DNA of 10,407 nt from CAZCBD01 sp964496755 (GTDB lineage: Bacteria > Bacteroidota > Ignavibacteria > Ignavibacteriales > Melioribacteraceae): assembly GCA_964496755.1 (NCBI GenBank), contig CAZCBD010000094.1, positions 1 to 10,407 on the forward strand. The letters are read 5' to 3'. Under the pieces are notes generated by a model. The model saw only the letters and a list, made by a program, of their open reading frames with translations, did no database searches and had not been told where the DNA came from. Shown piece after piece: positions 1 through 6,278 of this stretch; positions within the stretch are counted from its first letter, which is position 1; each line of letters begins with the position of its first letter. The translations under genes were made by a program, and so were the position numbers.

Positions 1-353
1 ACAGAAACGGATCATTTTTAATCGATGCGGTTTTTAATCGTGGTTTTAGCGGAGGAATTGTTCTGGCCGTTAGAGATGGTGTTCCTAATTTTGAACTGGT
101 AGGCTTGGTTTATTCTGTTCCGGCTGCAAAAGAATATGTATTAACCGGCGATGAACAAAATCCAAATTTTGAATATAACCCAATAACCCCCTACACAGGG
201 AAAATATTTCTGAAAAAAAGATCCTTAATTAGATATGGAATAACCAAAGTGATTCCTATTGAATTGATTCGAAAATTCTTCTCGGAAAAAAAAGATATAA
301 TTACTTCCATGGGTTTTAATCCGGATTATTTTTTCCCCGGCTCAAAAAAATAA
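1..353 (+). CDS. Trypsin-like serine peptidase, C-terminal fragment (5' end outside window)
   Basis: The reading frame is open from base 3 to the TAA at 351-353, so about 116 C-terminal residues are visible and the start lies to the left of the window. Near the edge is the string DAVFNRGFSGGIVLAV. The G-F-S-G-G block matches the catalytic-serine motif (GxSGG) of S1-type trypsin-like peptidases; the Ser codon is at 48-50. The following strand ELVGLVYSV fits the family pattern after the catalytic Ser. The His and Asp of the triad would be upstream and cannot be checked. After the motif come about 90 residues with no recognised domain, ending in a basic tail. The gene lies 45 bp upstream of the ECF sigma gene on the same strand, with no terminator visible between them. 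A TTG at 105 is an in-frame codon and not a real start. The peptidase call is fairly good; substrate and location are unknown. Confidence 0.6.
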   Translation, partial: RNGSFLIDAVFNRGFSGGIVLAVRDGVPNFELVGLVYSVPAAKEYVLTGDEQNPNFEYNPITPYTGKIFLKKRSLIRYGITKVIPIELIRKFFSEKKDIITSMGFNPDYFFPGSKK

Positions 354-360
354 TATTTAT

Positions 361-387
361 TGTAACATTTCTTTCCCTTCTTTCGTC
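361..387 (+). promoter_or_regulatory. Candidate ECF-type promoter (TGTAAC-N17-CGTC) before the sigma gene
   Basis: TGTAAC at 361-366 and CGTC at 384-387 are separated by 17 bases. This is the form of promoter read by many ECF sigma factors (for example Bacillus SigX/SigM/SigW: -35 TGtAAC or TGAAAC, 16-17 bp spacer, -10 CGwC). It lies just before an ECF sigma gene, as expected for autoregulation. Transcription would start near 393-398, almost at the ATG at 399. Motif and spacing are seen directly; use by this particular sigma is inferred. Confidence 0.6.
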
Positions 388-398
388 TTTTTCTCAGA

Positions 399-935
399 AT
401 GAATATCAAAGAAACAAAATATCGCCTGCTTTTTGAACAATATAAAAATCTTATCTACAATTATTCATTATACATGATGAAAAATCGTTTGGATGCCGAC
501 GATGTAACTCAAGAAACTTTAATCCGGTTGTGGAGAAACATTGATAAATTAAAAATATACAAGGCAAAAAGTTGGGTGATAAAAACAACACATAATTTAT
601 GTATTGATTATTTACGAAAACATTCTGTGAATAATAAACGTTCCGAATTTATTGATAGTTTTACGGATTATGAAATTAAAGATAATTCTAATCAACAAAA
701 TCCGTTTTACACAACTCATTTGAATATGTTAAAAGATACTTTAAAAAAGAGTATTAAAAATTTACCTGAAAATTTAAGATCGGTTTTAGTCCTATACGAA
801 ATTGAAGGTTTCAAGTATAAGGAAATTAGTAACATACTTGAAATGCCGTTAAACAGTGTAAAAGTAAATCTTTTAAGAGCAAGAAAAAAATTACAAGAGG
901 AGTTAAAAAAATATGCAGAAGAAGATGCAATTTAA
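399..935 (+). CDS. ECF-family RNA polymerase sigma factor
   Basis: The 178-residue protein has the two-domain ECF layout and directs RNA polymerase to a small regulon. Sigma region 2 spans about residues 10-75, with DADDVTQETLIRLWRN (32-47) as the core-binding region 2.2 and KSWVIKTTHNLCIDYLRK (57-74) as regions 2.3/2.4. Sigma region 4 spans about 113-170, with LPENLRSVLVLYEIEGF (122-138) followed by the helix-turn-helix KEISNILEMPLNSVKVNLLRARKKL (141-165, cited here by position). Regions 1.1 and 3 are absent, as usual for ECF factors. The ATG at 399 has no Shine-Dalgarno site; the next Met (26/27) lies inside region 2, so 399 is the credible start. An ECF-like promoter sits immediately upstream. 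The next gene overlaps it by 23 nt and encodes a probable membrane anti-sigma factor. Family assignment is secure; the signal sensed is unknown. Confidence 0.95.
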   Translation: MNIKETKYRLLFEQYKNLIYNYSLYMMKNRLDADDVTQETLIRLWRNIDKLKIYKAKSWVIKTTHNLCIDYLRKHSVNNKRSEFIDSFTDYEIKDNSNQQNPFYTTHLNMLKDTLKKSIKNLPENLRSVLVLYEIEGFKYKEISNILEMPLNSVKVNLLRARKKLQEELKKYAEEDAI

Positions 936-1485
936 TATTAACGAAAAACTCCACGAGCAAATAATTGCTGTAGCATACAAAAACGCCGGCATTTTTACTC
1001 GAATTAAGATCTCCGGTTTATCAAAAAGAAATCCGGAAATAAAAAAAATGCTACAAGAATATTCTTTAACAGCCAGTTCATTAAAATGTTTGGAACTGGA
1101 AAATTGTCCGAATCAAACATCTTTTGATGTTCAAAAAAAATTAGAACTATTACAATCGGAAAAAACAAATTTCATTGCAAATTTGTTCGCAATTTATCTA
1201 AAAAGACCAATTGTATCCGTTGCGGCATCAGGCCTTTTGGTTTTTGCAATAATTTTTTCATCCTTAAATTCAAATAGAATTGCACATACATACAGCAATA
1301 AGCAAATAGCTGAAGCTGATTTTCAAATAAAAAAATCCTTTGCTCAAATTGGTAAAATATTAAAAAGTACTACCAACACAATCGAAAAACTTGTACTGAA
1401 AGAAAATTTGGGAAAAAATCTAAATGAAGGATTTGGTTTAGTAAATAATTTATTAGGGGAGAATAAAAATGAAAAAACTAATTAA
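913..1485 (+). CDS. Probable single-pass membrane anti-sigma factor
   Basis: This 190-residue protein has a soluble N-terminal part (1-97), one hydrophobic segment at about 98-118 (RPIVSVAASGLLVFAIIF) and a lysine-rich C-terminal part (119-190) predicted to lie outside the membrane. This matches the plan of anti-sigma factors that hold an ECF sigma at the inner membrane. No zinc-binding HxxxCxxC motif is seen; the only cysteines are C59 and C65, which do not form that pattern. Family membership is therefore inferred from topology and position, not from a domain hit. The ATG at 913 has AGGAG at 898-902, ten bases upstream, inside the sigma gene; an alternative ATG at 925 would shorten it by four residues. 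It overlaps the sigma gene by 23 nt and the DUF4252 gene by 17 nt, indicating tight co-translation. Confidence 0.65.
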   Translation: MQKKMQFNINEKLHEQIIAVAYKNAGIFTRIKISGLSKRNPEIKKMLQEYSLTASSLKCLELENCPNQTSFDVQKKLELLQSEKTNFIANLFAIYLKRPIVSVAASGLLVFAIIFSSLNSNRIAHTYSNKQIAEADFQIKKSFAQIGKILKSTTNTIEKLVLKENLGKNLNEGFGLVNNLLGENKNEKTN

Positions 1486-2017
1486 CTTATTAACCGTTTT
1501 GTTGATTCTACTATCAACTTCTTTGTTTGCGCAAAAATACGACTATAGCAACTGTCCGGGATATGTAGATTTTAGCAAATTATCAAAATTCAATCCANNN
1601 NNNNNNNCTGAAATATTAATTGAAAAGAACCTTCTTAAAATGGTTGGCAAATTAACCAAAAACGATAAAGATTTATCGGAATTATTATTTAACCTTAAAT
1701 TAATTAAGGTTAAAAACTTTGACGTTACGGAAGATAATTTTGACGAGCTTTATTCAAATGTAAAAAATATTTCTGATAAGCTTTACAAAAATAATTGGGA
1801 AAGAATTGTAAAGAAAAAAACCGGCAATGAATTAACTTATATTTTTGTTAAAACCGTGGGTGAAGACAAAATAGAAGGGTTGGCTTTGTTATCTATTGAT
1901 AAACACAAATCCGCTACATTCATTAATATAGTTGGTACTATTGACTTTGAGGCACTTGGTCGTCTTGGAGAAAAATTTAATATCGATCAGTTGAAAAGAA
2001 TTGATACATCCAAATAA
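1469..2017 (+). CDS. Secreted DUF4252-family protein (contains a 10-N assembly gap)
   Basis: The 182-residue product begins with a signal peptide (positive KK, hydrophobic 5-20, likely cleavage after A21 in SLFAQ). The mature part fits the DUF4252 family: an N-terminal CPGYVDFSKL (29-38), a middle LLFNLKLIKVKNFDV, NNWERIV, and a C-terminal ATFINIVGTIDFEALGRL with a final small hydrophobic segment. DUF4252 proteins in Bacteroidota are commonly encoded next to ECF sigma factors; their biochemical role is not established. Ten N at 1598-1607 hide residues 44-47; the frame is the same on both sides, so the gap length may be close to correct, but this is not proof. The ATG has a strong site, AGGGGAG at 1455-1461. 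It is the third gene of the sigma operon and is followed by a terminator. A role in envelope sensing or as the output of the sigma factor is inference. Confidence 0.85.
   Translation: MKKLINLLTVLLILLSTSLFAQKYDYSNCPGYVDFSKLSKFNPXXXXEILIEKNLLKMVGKLTKNDKDLSELLFNLKLIKVKNFDVTEDNFDELYSNVKNISDKLYKNNWERIVKKKTGNELTYIFVKTVGEDKIEGLALLSIDKHKSATFINIVGTIDFEALGRLGEKFNIDQLKRIDTSK
1598..1607. other. Assembly gap (10 N)
   Basis: Ten consecutive N inside the DUF4252 gene. This is a scaffolding gap, not biology. The true length is unknown, and the two flanks are joined only by scaffolding evidence. Confidence 0.99.
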
Positions 2018-2046
2018 TTTATACGTTAATTAAATAATTAGCATAA

Positions 2047-2079
2047 AAACCCGACATTTTAAGTCGGGTTTATTTTTTT
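2047..2079. terminator. Bidirectional intrinsic terminator between DUF4252 and the methyltransferase gene
   Basis: A 9-bp stem, AAACCCGAC (2047-2055) with GTCGGGTTT (2063-2071), and a 7-base loop. It is followed by a T-rich run on the plus strand (to about 2079); on the minus strand the complement of the A-run at 2045-2049 gives TTTTT. It lies between convergent genes ending at 2017 (+) and 2070 (-) and can serve both. The minus-strand gene's stop codon overlaps the stem base. Confidence 0.85.
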
Positions 2080-3524
2080 ATCTCGCTTGGTAAAATTATT
2101 TCGTTTGTTCTGAAATTTCTTGGAAACTGGCTTTTCAGTCCGCCGGCAGTTGCAATTGCAGTACCAATAATTAATCCGTTATATCTGATTATTTTTTGGC
2201 CAAGCGGTAAAATATCTTTTTTAATTATTCCACCATTTAAATAAATACGCATCTCGGAATCATCCGTAATATCAAGTATATTCTTATTAATATATTTTGC
2301 AACCGTTTGAATTGAATTTGAATGCAGATGAGCAATATTATTTTTATCAATTGTTCCGAATTTTCTTCCAATTCGCATGTAAACATTCGGATTCCCAATT
2401 TCGCAATCATTACCAACAACAAAAATATCATGTCCTTTAATTTGATATTTAAATAAATCAAGAAAAGATTTTTCAATTCCAAAATATTCACTCAAATCCG
2501 AGATATACTTTTTAATTTTTTTGTGATTAGCCGGCAGTAATTCTATGTTTCTCTCTTTAACTTCACCCGGCTTGCTGGCTTCAAGGCTTTCGGTTTTTTT
2601 TAATTTTGCCACAAAAAAACCTTCCGAATTTATTTCCCACGGAATAATTCTGTGCGCTTTTATGATTTCGGGATTTAATTCCTCTTCGCCATATTTTGTT
2701 TTTGCAGGATGTGAATTTACGGGTAGATTTACTTCAATTAATTTTACGGGATATTTTCTCAAGATTTTATTCAAAGTAATTTCATTTTCTTCTATTGTTA
2801 AAGTGCAAGTAGAATAAACTAATTCTCCGCCGGGCTTTAACATTTTGATTGCACTAACAAGCAGACGAAATTGTAATTCAGCGATTTTTTCAGCTTGGTT
2901 CAAATTCCACCAATTGCTAACTTCACCTTTTTTTTGCAAAATTCCTAATCCGCTACATGGAGCATCAACTAAGATTTTATCAAAATGTTCATTGAAAAAC
3001 TTACTAAGTAGTTCCCCTTTTTGTTTAATCGCCGAAATATTCGAAAAACCCATTTTATCGATATTAAACATTAAACTTTTAACACGATTAAGATTCGGTT
3101 CATTTACACACAGTGTTCCTCTGTTTTGCATTAGTTCGGCTAATTGGGTTGATTTTGACCCGGGTGCGGCACATAAATCCAATACTACATCTTTCTTTGT
3201 CGGGTCAAGCACAATTGGAGGAATCATTGACGAAAGGCTTTGAATATAATAGTAACCTAAAATAAATTCCAATGTTTTCCCGATATATTCTTTACCTGAT
3301 TTTACAATGTATGCATTCGGAATATTTTCTATCGGTATTGTTTCTATTCCATACGATTTTAAATTTTCTAATGTAATTTTAGGATCTGTAACAAAAGCCG
3401 ACATTCTTATGTAAATTGTAAAATCCGATAAAATATACTCTTTGTATTTCTCAAGAAATTCATTCCCGAAAGCTTGTTTAATATAAGCAGAAATATTTTC
3501 GCTTAATTCTATATTATTCGCCAT
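2070..3524 (-). CDS. RsmB/RsmF-family rRNA (cytosine-C5) methyltransferase
   Basis: This 484-residue protein transfers a methyl group from S-adenosylmethionine to C5 of a cytosine in RNA, most likely 16S rRNA. The catalytic domain (about 30-310) shows the SAM-binding motif I DLCAAPGSKSTQ (116-127), motif IV DAPCSGLG (187-194) with Cys190, and motif VI YSTCTLTIEENE (237-248) with Cys240. In this family the TC-motif Cys (C240) is the nucleophile and the PC-motif Cys (C190) helps product release. The remaining 170 or so C-terminal residues resemble the extra RNA-binding part of RsmF (YebU) type enzymes rather than RsmB, which has an N-terminal NusB-like domain that is absent here. RsmF is therefore the closer guess, but the target base cannot be read from sequence. 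Its ATG overlaps the stop of the upstream gene as TAATG, and no separate Shine-Dalgarno site is seen, suggesting translational coupling. Confidence 0.92.
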   Translation of the reverse strand: MANNIELSENISAYIKQAFGNEFLEKYKEYILSDFTIYIRMSAFVTDPKITLENLKSYGIETIPIENIPNAYIVKSGKEYIGKTLEFILGYYYIQSLSSMIPPIVLDPTKKDVVLDLCAAPGSKSTQLAELMQNRGTLCVNEPNLNRVKSLMFNIDKMGFSNISAIKQKGELLSKFFNEHFDKILVDAPCSGLGILQKKGEVSNWWNLNQAEKIAELQFRLLVSAIKMLKPGGELVYSTCTLTIEENEITLNKILRKYPVKLIEVNLPVNSHPAKTKYGEEELNPEIIKAHRIIPWEINSEGFFVAKLKKTESLEASKPGEVKERNIELLPANHKKIKKYISDLSEYFGIEKSFLDLFKYQIKGHDIFVVGNDCEIGNPNVYMRIGRKFGTIDKNNIAHLHSNSIQTVAKYINKNILDITDDSEMRIYLNGGIIKKDILPLGQKIIRYNGLIIGTAIATAGGLKSQFPRNFRTNEIILPSEIKK

Positions 3525-3952
3525 TAATATCGTTTTAATTTAAGTGAAGAAAAAATTTGATTGGCAATTTCCATCGATTTATTCGAGTTTGGAAATATTG
3601 ATTTATAATCTTCCACAATTTTGCGAACAATTGAATCTAAATATTTTTCATATTCTTTTACAACTTTTAAAACTTCCGATTCATCCACAGGAATTTTAAT
3701 CTTTTTAGGTTTTGCTCTGTTTGCATATAAAATATATTTTGCTTCCGTTATATTCGATGCTTGGATTTGAGTTACTTTATCAACATCCAGAAGTTCATAT
3801 GCACCAAATAATTCGGGTCCTAAAACTAAAGTTTTGCAAGGAAGTTGAAGTTCTTTGCATTTTTCTGATTTTAAAAAATCCGTTGGAAAGATTTTTAAAT
3901 TTCCCGATTCATAAAATTCAATTTGTTTTAATACAAAATTTTTTTCAGTCAT
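3524..3952 (-). CDS. Conserved-looking hypothetical protein coupled to the rRNA methyltransferase
   Basis: A 142-residue soluble protein, not recognised. It has no signal peptide or membrane segment. The first half (about 1-75) looks like mixed alpha/beta structure with two cysteines (KCKELQLPCK, C32 and C39) and a stretch TLVLGPELFGAYELLDVD. The second half is rich in charged residues and predicted helical, ending KLKRY. It starts with ATG at 3952 without a clear Shine-Dalgarno site. Its stop overlaps the methyltransferase start by one base (TAATG), so the two are made from one message. An accessory role in rRNA modification or ribosome assembly is suggested only by this linkage. Confidence 0.75.
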   Translation of the reverse strand: MTEKNFVLKQIEFYESGNLKIFPTDFLKSEKCKELQLPCKTLVLGPELFGAYELLDVDKVTQIQASNITEAKYILYANRAKPKKIKIPVDESEVLKVVKEYEKYLDSIVRKIVEDYKSIFPNSNKSMEIANQIFSSLKLKRY

Positions 3953-4032
3953 AAATCAACTTTTTATTTTCGCAATGCGGAATTGTAATAAAATATATAA
4001 TCACAAACAAACTACTTTAAGTTTATTTCAAT

Positions 4033-4038
4033 TATAAT
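4033..4038 (+). promoter_or_regulatory. Possible -10 element upstream of the small membrane-protein pair
   Basis: A perfect TATAAT lies 55 bases before the ATG at 4094, in the 141-bp divergent gap (3953-4093). No convincing -35 hexamer is found 16-18 bp upstream (the bases there are AACTAC), and a second TATAAT lies at 3996-4001. In such AT-rich sequence chance matches are common, so this is only a candidate. Confidence 0.25.
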
Positions 4039-4093
4039 TAATTTATTTACACAAATTGGGGAAACTTAAATAAAACAGCTAAAGGTTTTTTCT

Positions 4094-4468
4094 ATGATAA
4101 AAACAATTATAGATTTATATAAAACTGAATTCTCGCATTTTTCTTACTCTGAAAAAAAACATTTATTAGATAACCTTGATATAGATTTCATTAAAAAACA
4201 TTTAATAAAACTGGAAAAAGATGAAAAACTTTTTAAAAAAACATTCACTATCTATGGCATTATTTATTTTATTTTTTTAGTGGGTTTTATAATTCTTGCT
4301 GATGAAATGGTTCAGAAAACCGTTATTATTTTTATTCTAAATCTTTTTATTCCTTTCGTTTTATTTTCACAGTTAAATCTCCGAACAAATCTAAAAAAAA
4401 GAATTTATTATAAAATTATTTTAAGTTTAAACAAAAAAGAGTGTCGAAATGATTCTGAAATTAATTGA
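4094..4468 (+). CDS. Hypothetical small membrane protein (two TM segments)
   Basis: A 124-residue protein, not recognised. Residues 1-50 are a charged, helical cytoplasmic-looking segment (rich in K, E, D). Two hydrophobic segments follow at about 51-69 (FTIYGIIYFIFLVGFIILA) and 75-93 (QKTVIIFILNLFIPFVLFS), then a basic tail (NLKKRIYYK). With positive charges on both sides of the pair, both ends should face the cytoplasm. AAGG at 4082-4085 lies eight bases before the ATG. Its 3' end overlaps the next gene by 20 nt, so the two are probably translated together. No function can be given. Confidence 0.75.
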   Translation: MIKTIIDLYKTEFSHFSYSEKKHLLDNLDIDFIKKHLIKLEKDEKLFKKTFTIYGIIYFIFLVGFIILADEMVQKTVIIFILNLFIPFVLFSQLNLRTNLKKRIYYKIILSLNKKECRNDSEIN

Positions 4469-4994
4469 TAAAGATAAGCTTCGAAAAAGGAAAATATATT
4501 TTGCAGTTTTCTATCTGCTTTTTTCCATATTATTTTTTTTAATGCTGCTTGATTTTGATGTAACGGGTATTCCGGGATTCTTGATAGGTTTCTTTTACAC
4601 TTTCTTCTATGGATATGTAATTTTATTAACTCGTATATTCTTTTTTCCTGTAATAGGAACAGTTGAGTTAACGGAAAATTCAATTATAATTAATAATAAA
4701 AATCCTGTAGTCATTAACTTAAATTCACTTGACCAATTAACTTTGATTTACAAAAAATTAAATTATGCTTTTTTAATTTGTAGTGAAGTATTATTTGAAT
4801 ATAATTCCAAAACATATGTTTTTATTCTTCAGCATAAAAAAAATGAAAAAGCATATTCAACTATTTTAAAACAATGGTACAAAAAGAAAATTAGAATCGT
4901 GGAAAAAGGATACTACGGTGAAAAGATTTTACTTGGCAAATATAATTTGAATTACACTGAAATTCAGGAAATAAAAAAAGAATTAGTAATATAA
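4449..4994 (+). CDS. Hypothetical membrane protein with a cytoplasmic C-terminal domain
   Basis: A 181-residue protein, not recognised. A short basic N-terminus is followed by two membrane segments (about 14-34 and 41-66). A roughly 110-residue soluble domain follows, dominated by alternating hydrophobic residues typical of beta strands (GTVELTENSIIINN, TYVFILQH) and closing with a helix (EIQEIKKELVI). Two membrane helices followed by a small beta-rich domain ending in a helix recall bacterial PH-like membrane proteins, but this is a structural guess from pattern alone. It overlaps the preceding gene by 20 nt, with a weak AAGAG at 4437-4441 before the ATG. A terminator begins at its stop codon, so these two genes form a complete transcription unit. 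Confidence 0.75.
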   Translation: MILKLIDKDKLRKRKIYFAVFYLLFSILFFLMLLDFDVTGIPGFLIGFFYTFFYGYVILLTRIFFFPVIGTVELTENSIIINNKNPVVINLNSLDQLTLIYKKLNYAFLICSEVLFEYNSKTYVFILQHKKNEKAYSTILKQWYKKKIRIVEKGYYGEKILLGKYNLNYTEIQEIKKELVI

Positions 4995-5019
4995 AAAGCG
5001 GCTATTAAAGCCGCTTTTT
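4993..5019. terminator. Bidirectional intrinsic terminator between the membrane-protein pair and amt
   Basis: An 11-bp stem, AAAAAGCGGCT with AGCCGCTTTTT, around a 5-base loop (ATTAA). The T-run gives termination on the plus strand, and the A-run at its left gives a T-run on the minus strand. It separates convergent genes ending at 4994 (+) and 5040 (-). Confidence 0.9.
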
Positions 5020-5039
5020 TATCGTAAAAAATAGGTTAT

Positions 5040-6257
5040 TTATTCTTCCTCATAAGCAATTTCGCCATGAAGTGAATTATCAAGACCCATTGCTTCTTCT
5101 TGTTCCGTAACTTTAACCGGGGTAAAAATATTAATCACTTTCAGCATAAAATAAGTAAAAACATAGCAATAAGCACTAACAAGAATAACTGAAACTGTTT
5201 CTTTATAGAAAAACGAAAAACCGCCACCGGCTAATAAACCGTTAGTAGTAACCATGGGATTTACCGCATTAGTTGCAAACAGCCCTAGTAGAATCACACC
5301 AATTGTTCCACCAACACCGTGAACACCCCAAACATCAAGGGCATCGTCCCATTTAAGTTTATTTTTTAATTCAACGGCAAAATAACAAACCACACCGGCC
5401 ACTACGCCAATAACAGCAGCATTGCCAACAGTAACAAATCCTGCTGCAGGAGTAATAGTAGCTAAACCTGCAACCGCACCGGTAAGTAAGCCCAAAAACT
5501 TCGGTTTCTTTTCTAAAAACCATGCTATTATTAACCAAGTTATTGCTGCAAAAGATGCGGCAACGTCAGTATTTAAAAATGCAGTAGCCGTAATAGCATC
5601 CACCTGCAATTCACTTCCGGCATTAAAACCATACCATCCGAACCAAAGCAATCCTGTTCCTAATGCAACCAGCGGAATACTGTGGGGGCCGGATTCTTTA
5701 ATTTTTCGTTTACCAACAAATTTAACCGAAGCAAGCGCAGCCATTCCGGCACTAGCATGAACAACAATACCACCGGCATAATCTAAAACGCCCCATTCGG
5801 CTAAAATTCCACCGCCCCAAACCATATGAGTTAGTGGAAAATAAACAAAGAATAACCATGCGGTTAAAAAAGCCATATAGGCCGGAAAACGAACTCTATT
5901 TGTAAATGCTCCGGTAATTAGTGCGGGCGTAATAATTGCAAACATCATCTGATAAGCAATAAATACAAATAGTGGAATTGCGTGATTCCCGGAATATACA
6001 TCGTTTAACGATACTCCCGATAAAAAAGCCATATCCAAATTACCAATTACTCCGCCTGTACCGCTAAAACACAAAGAGTAACCTACTGTAATCCAAAGAA
6101 CAGTTGTCCATCCTAAGGAAACAAAACTTTGAATCATAATACCCAATACATTTTTACGACCAACCAAACCACCGTAAAAAAATGCTAGTCCCGGAGTCAT
6201 AAGCATAACTAAACTTGTAGCTACCAACATAAATCCGGTACTTCCAGTATCAATCAT
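5040..6257 (-). CDS. amt: Ammonium transporter, Amt/MEP/Rh family
   Basis: The 405-residue inner-membrane protein carries ammonium into the cell. About eleven membrane segments are seen, starting directly with the first (TGFMLVATSLVMLMTPGLAFF). Unlike E. coli AmtB there is no cleavable signal peptide. Family landmarks are present: FAIITPALITGAF (106-118; F106 at the outer-gate position), THMVWGGGILAEWG (143-156), DYAGGIVVHASAG (159-171) with the structural Asp159 and first pore His167, GLLWFGWYGFNAGS (202-215), and DVWGVHGVGGTIG (308-320) with the second pore His313. The C-terminal tail GLDNSLHGEIAYEEE matches the conserved cytoplasmic tail that interacts with PII proteins in other bacteria. 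The ATG has GAGG five bases upstream. It is the second gene after the porin (21-nt gap). No glnK/glnB neighbour is present in the window. Confidence 0.97.
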   Translation of the reverse strand: MIDTGSTGFMLVATSLVMLMTPGLAFFYGGLVGRKNVLGIMIQSFVSLGWTTVLWITVGYSLCFSGTGGVIGNLDMAFLSGVSLNDVYSGNHAIPLFVFIAYQMMFAIITPALITGAFTNRVRFPAYMAFLTAWLFFVYFPLTHMVWGGGILAEWGVLDYAGGIVVHASAGMAALASVKFVGKRKIKESGPHSIPLVALGTGLLWFGWYGFNAGSELQVDAITATAFLNTDVAASFAAITWLIIAWFLEKKPKFLGLLTGAVAGLATITPAAGFVTVGNAAVIGVVAGVVCYFAVELKNKLKWDDALDVWGVHGVGGTIGVILLGLFATNAVNPMVTTNGLLAGGGFSFFYKETVSVILVSAYCYVFTYFMLKVINIFTPVKVTEQEEAMGLDNSLHGEIAYEEE

Positions 6258-6278
6258 AATTACCTCAATAAATATTGA

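Noticed and set aside
501..530. Second ECF-type promoter (TGTAAC at 504) inside the sigma gene
   Set aside because: No CGTC or similar -10 box occurs at 16-18 bp spacing, and the hexamer lies in the conserved region-2 coding sequence.
2545..3243. Plus-strand open frames of 90 and 132 codons inside the methyltransferase region
   Set aside because: They lie antisense to a complete, motif-rich methyltransferase gene, have unnatural cysteine/serine/phenylalanine-rich composition and no ribosome sites. They are shadow frames.
3953..4093. Small RNA or riboswitch in the divergent gap
   Set aside because: The sequence is AT-rich with no stable stem or known aptamer core visible; only weak -10-like hexamers were found.
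4408..4683. Minus-strand 91-codon open frame across the membrane-protein pair
   Set aside because: It is antisense to two overlapping plus-strand genes that have ribosome sites and consistent membrane topology.
5422..5760. Plus-strand 112-codon open frame opposite amt
   Set aside because: It is antisense to the Amt membrane segments, and its alanine/proline-rich product is the complement of glycine/alanine-rich Amt codons. Not a gene.
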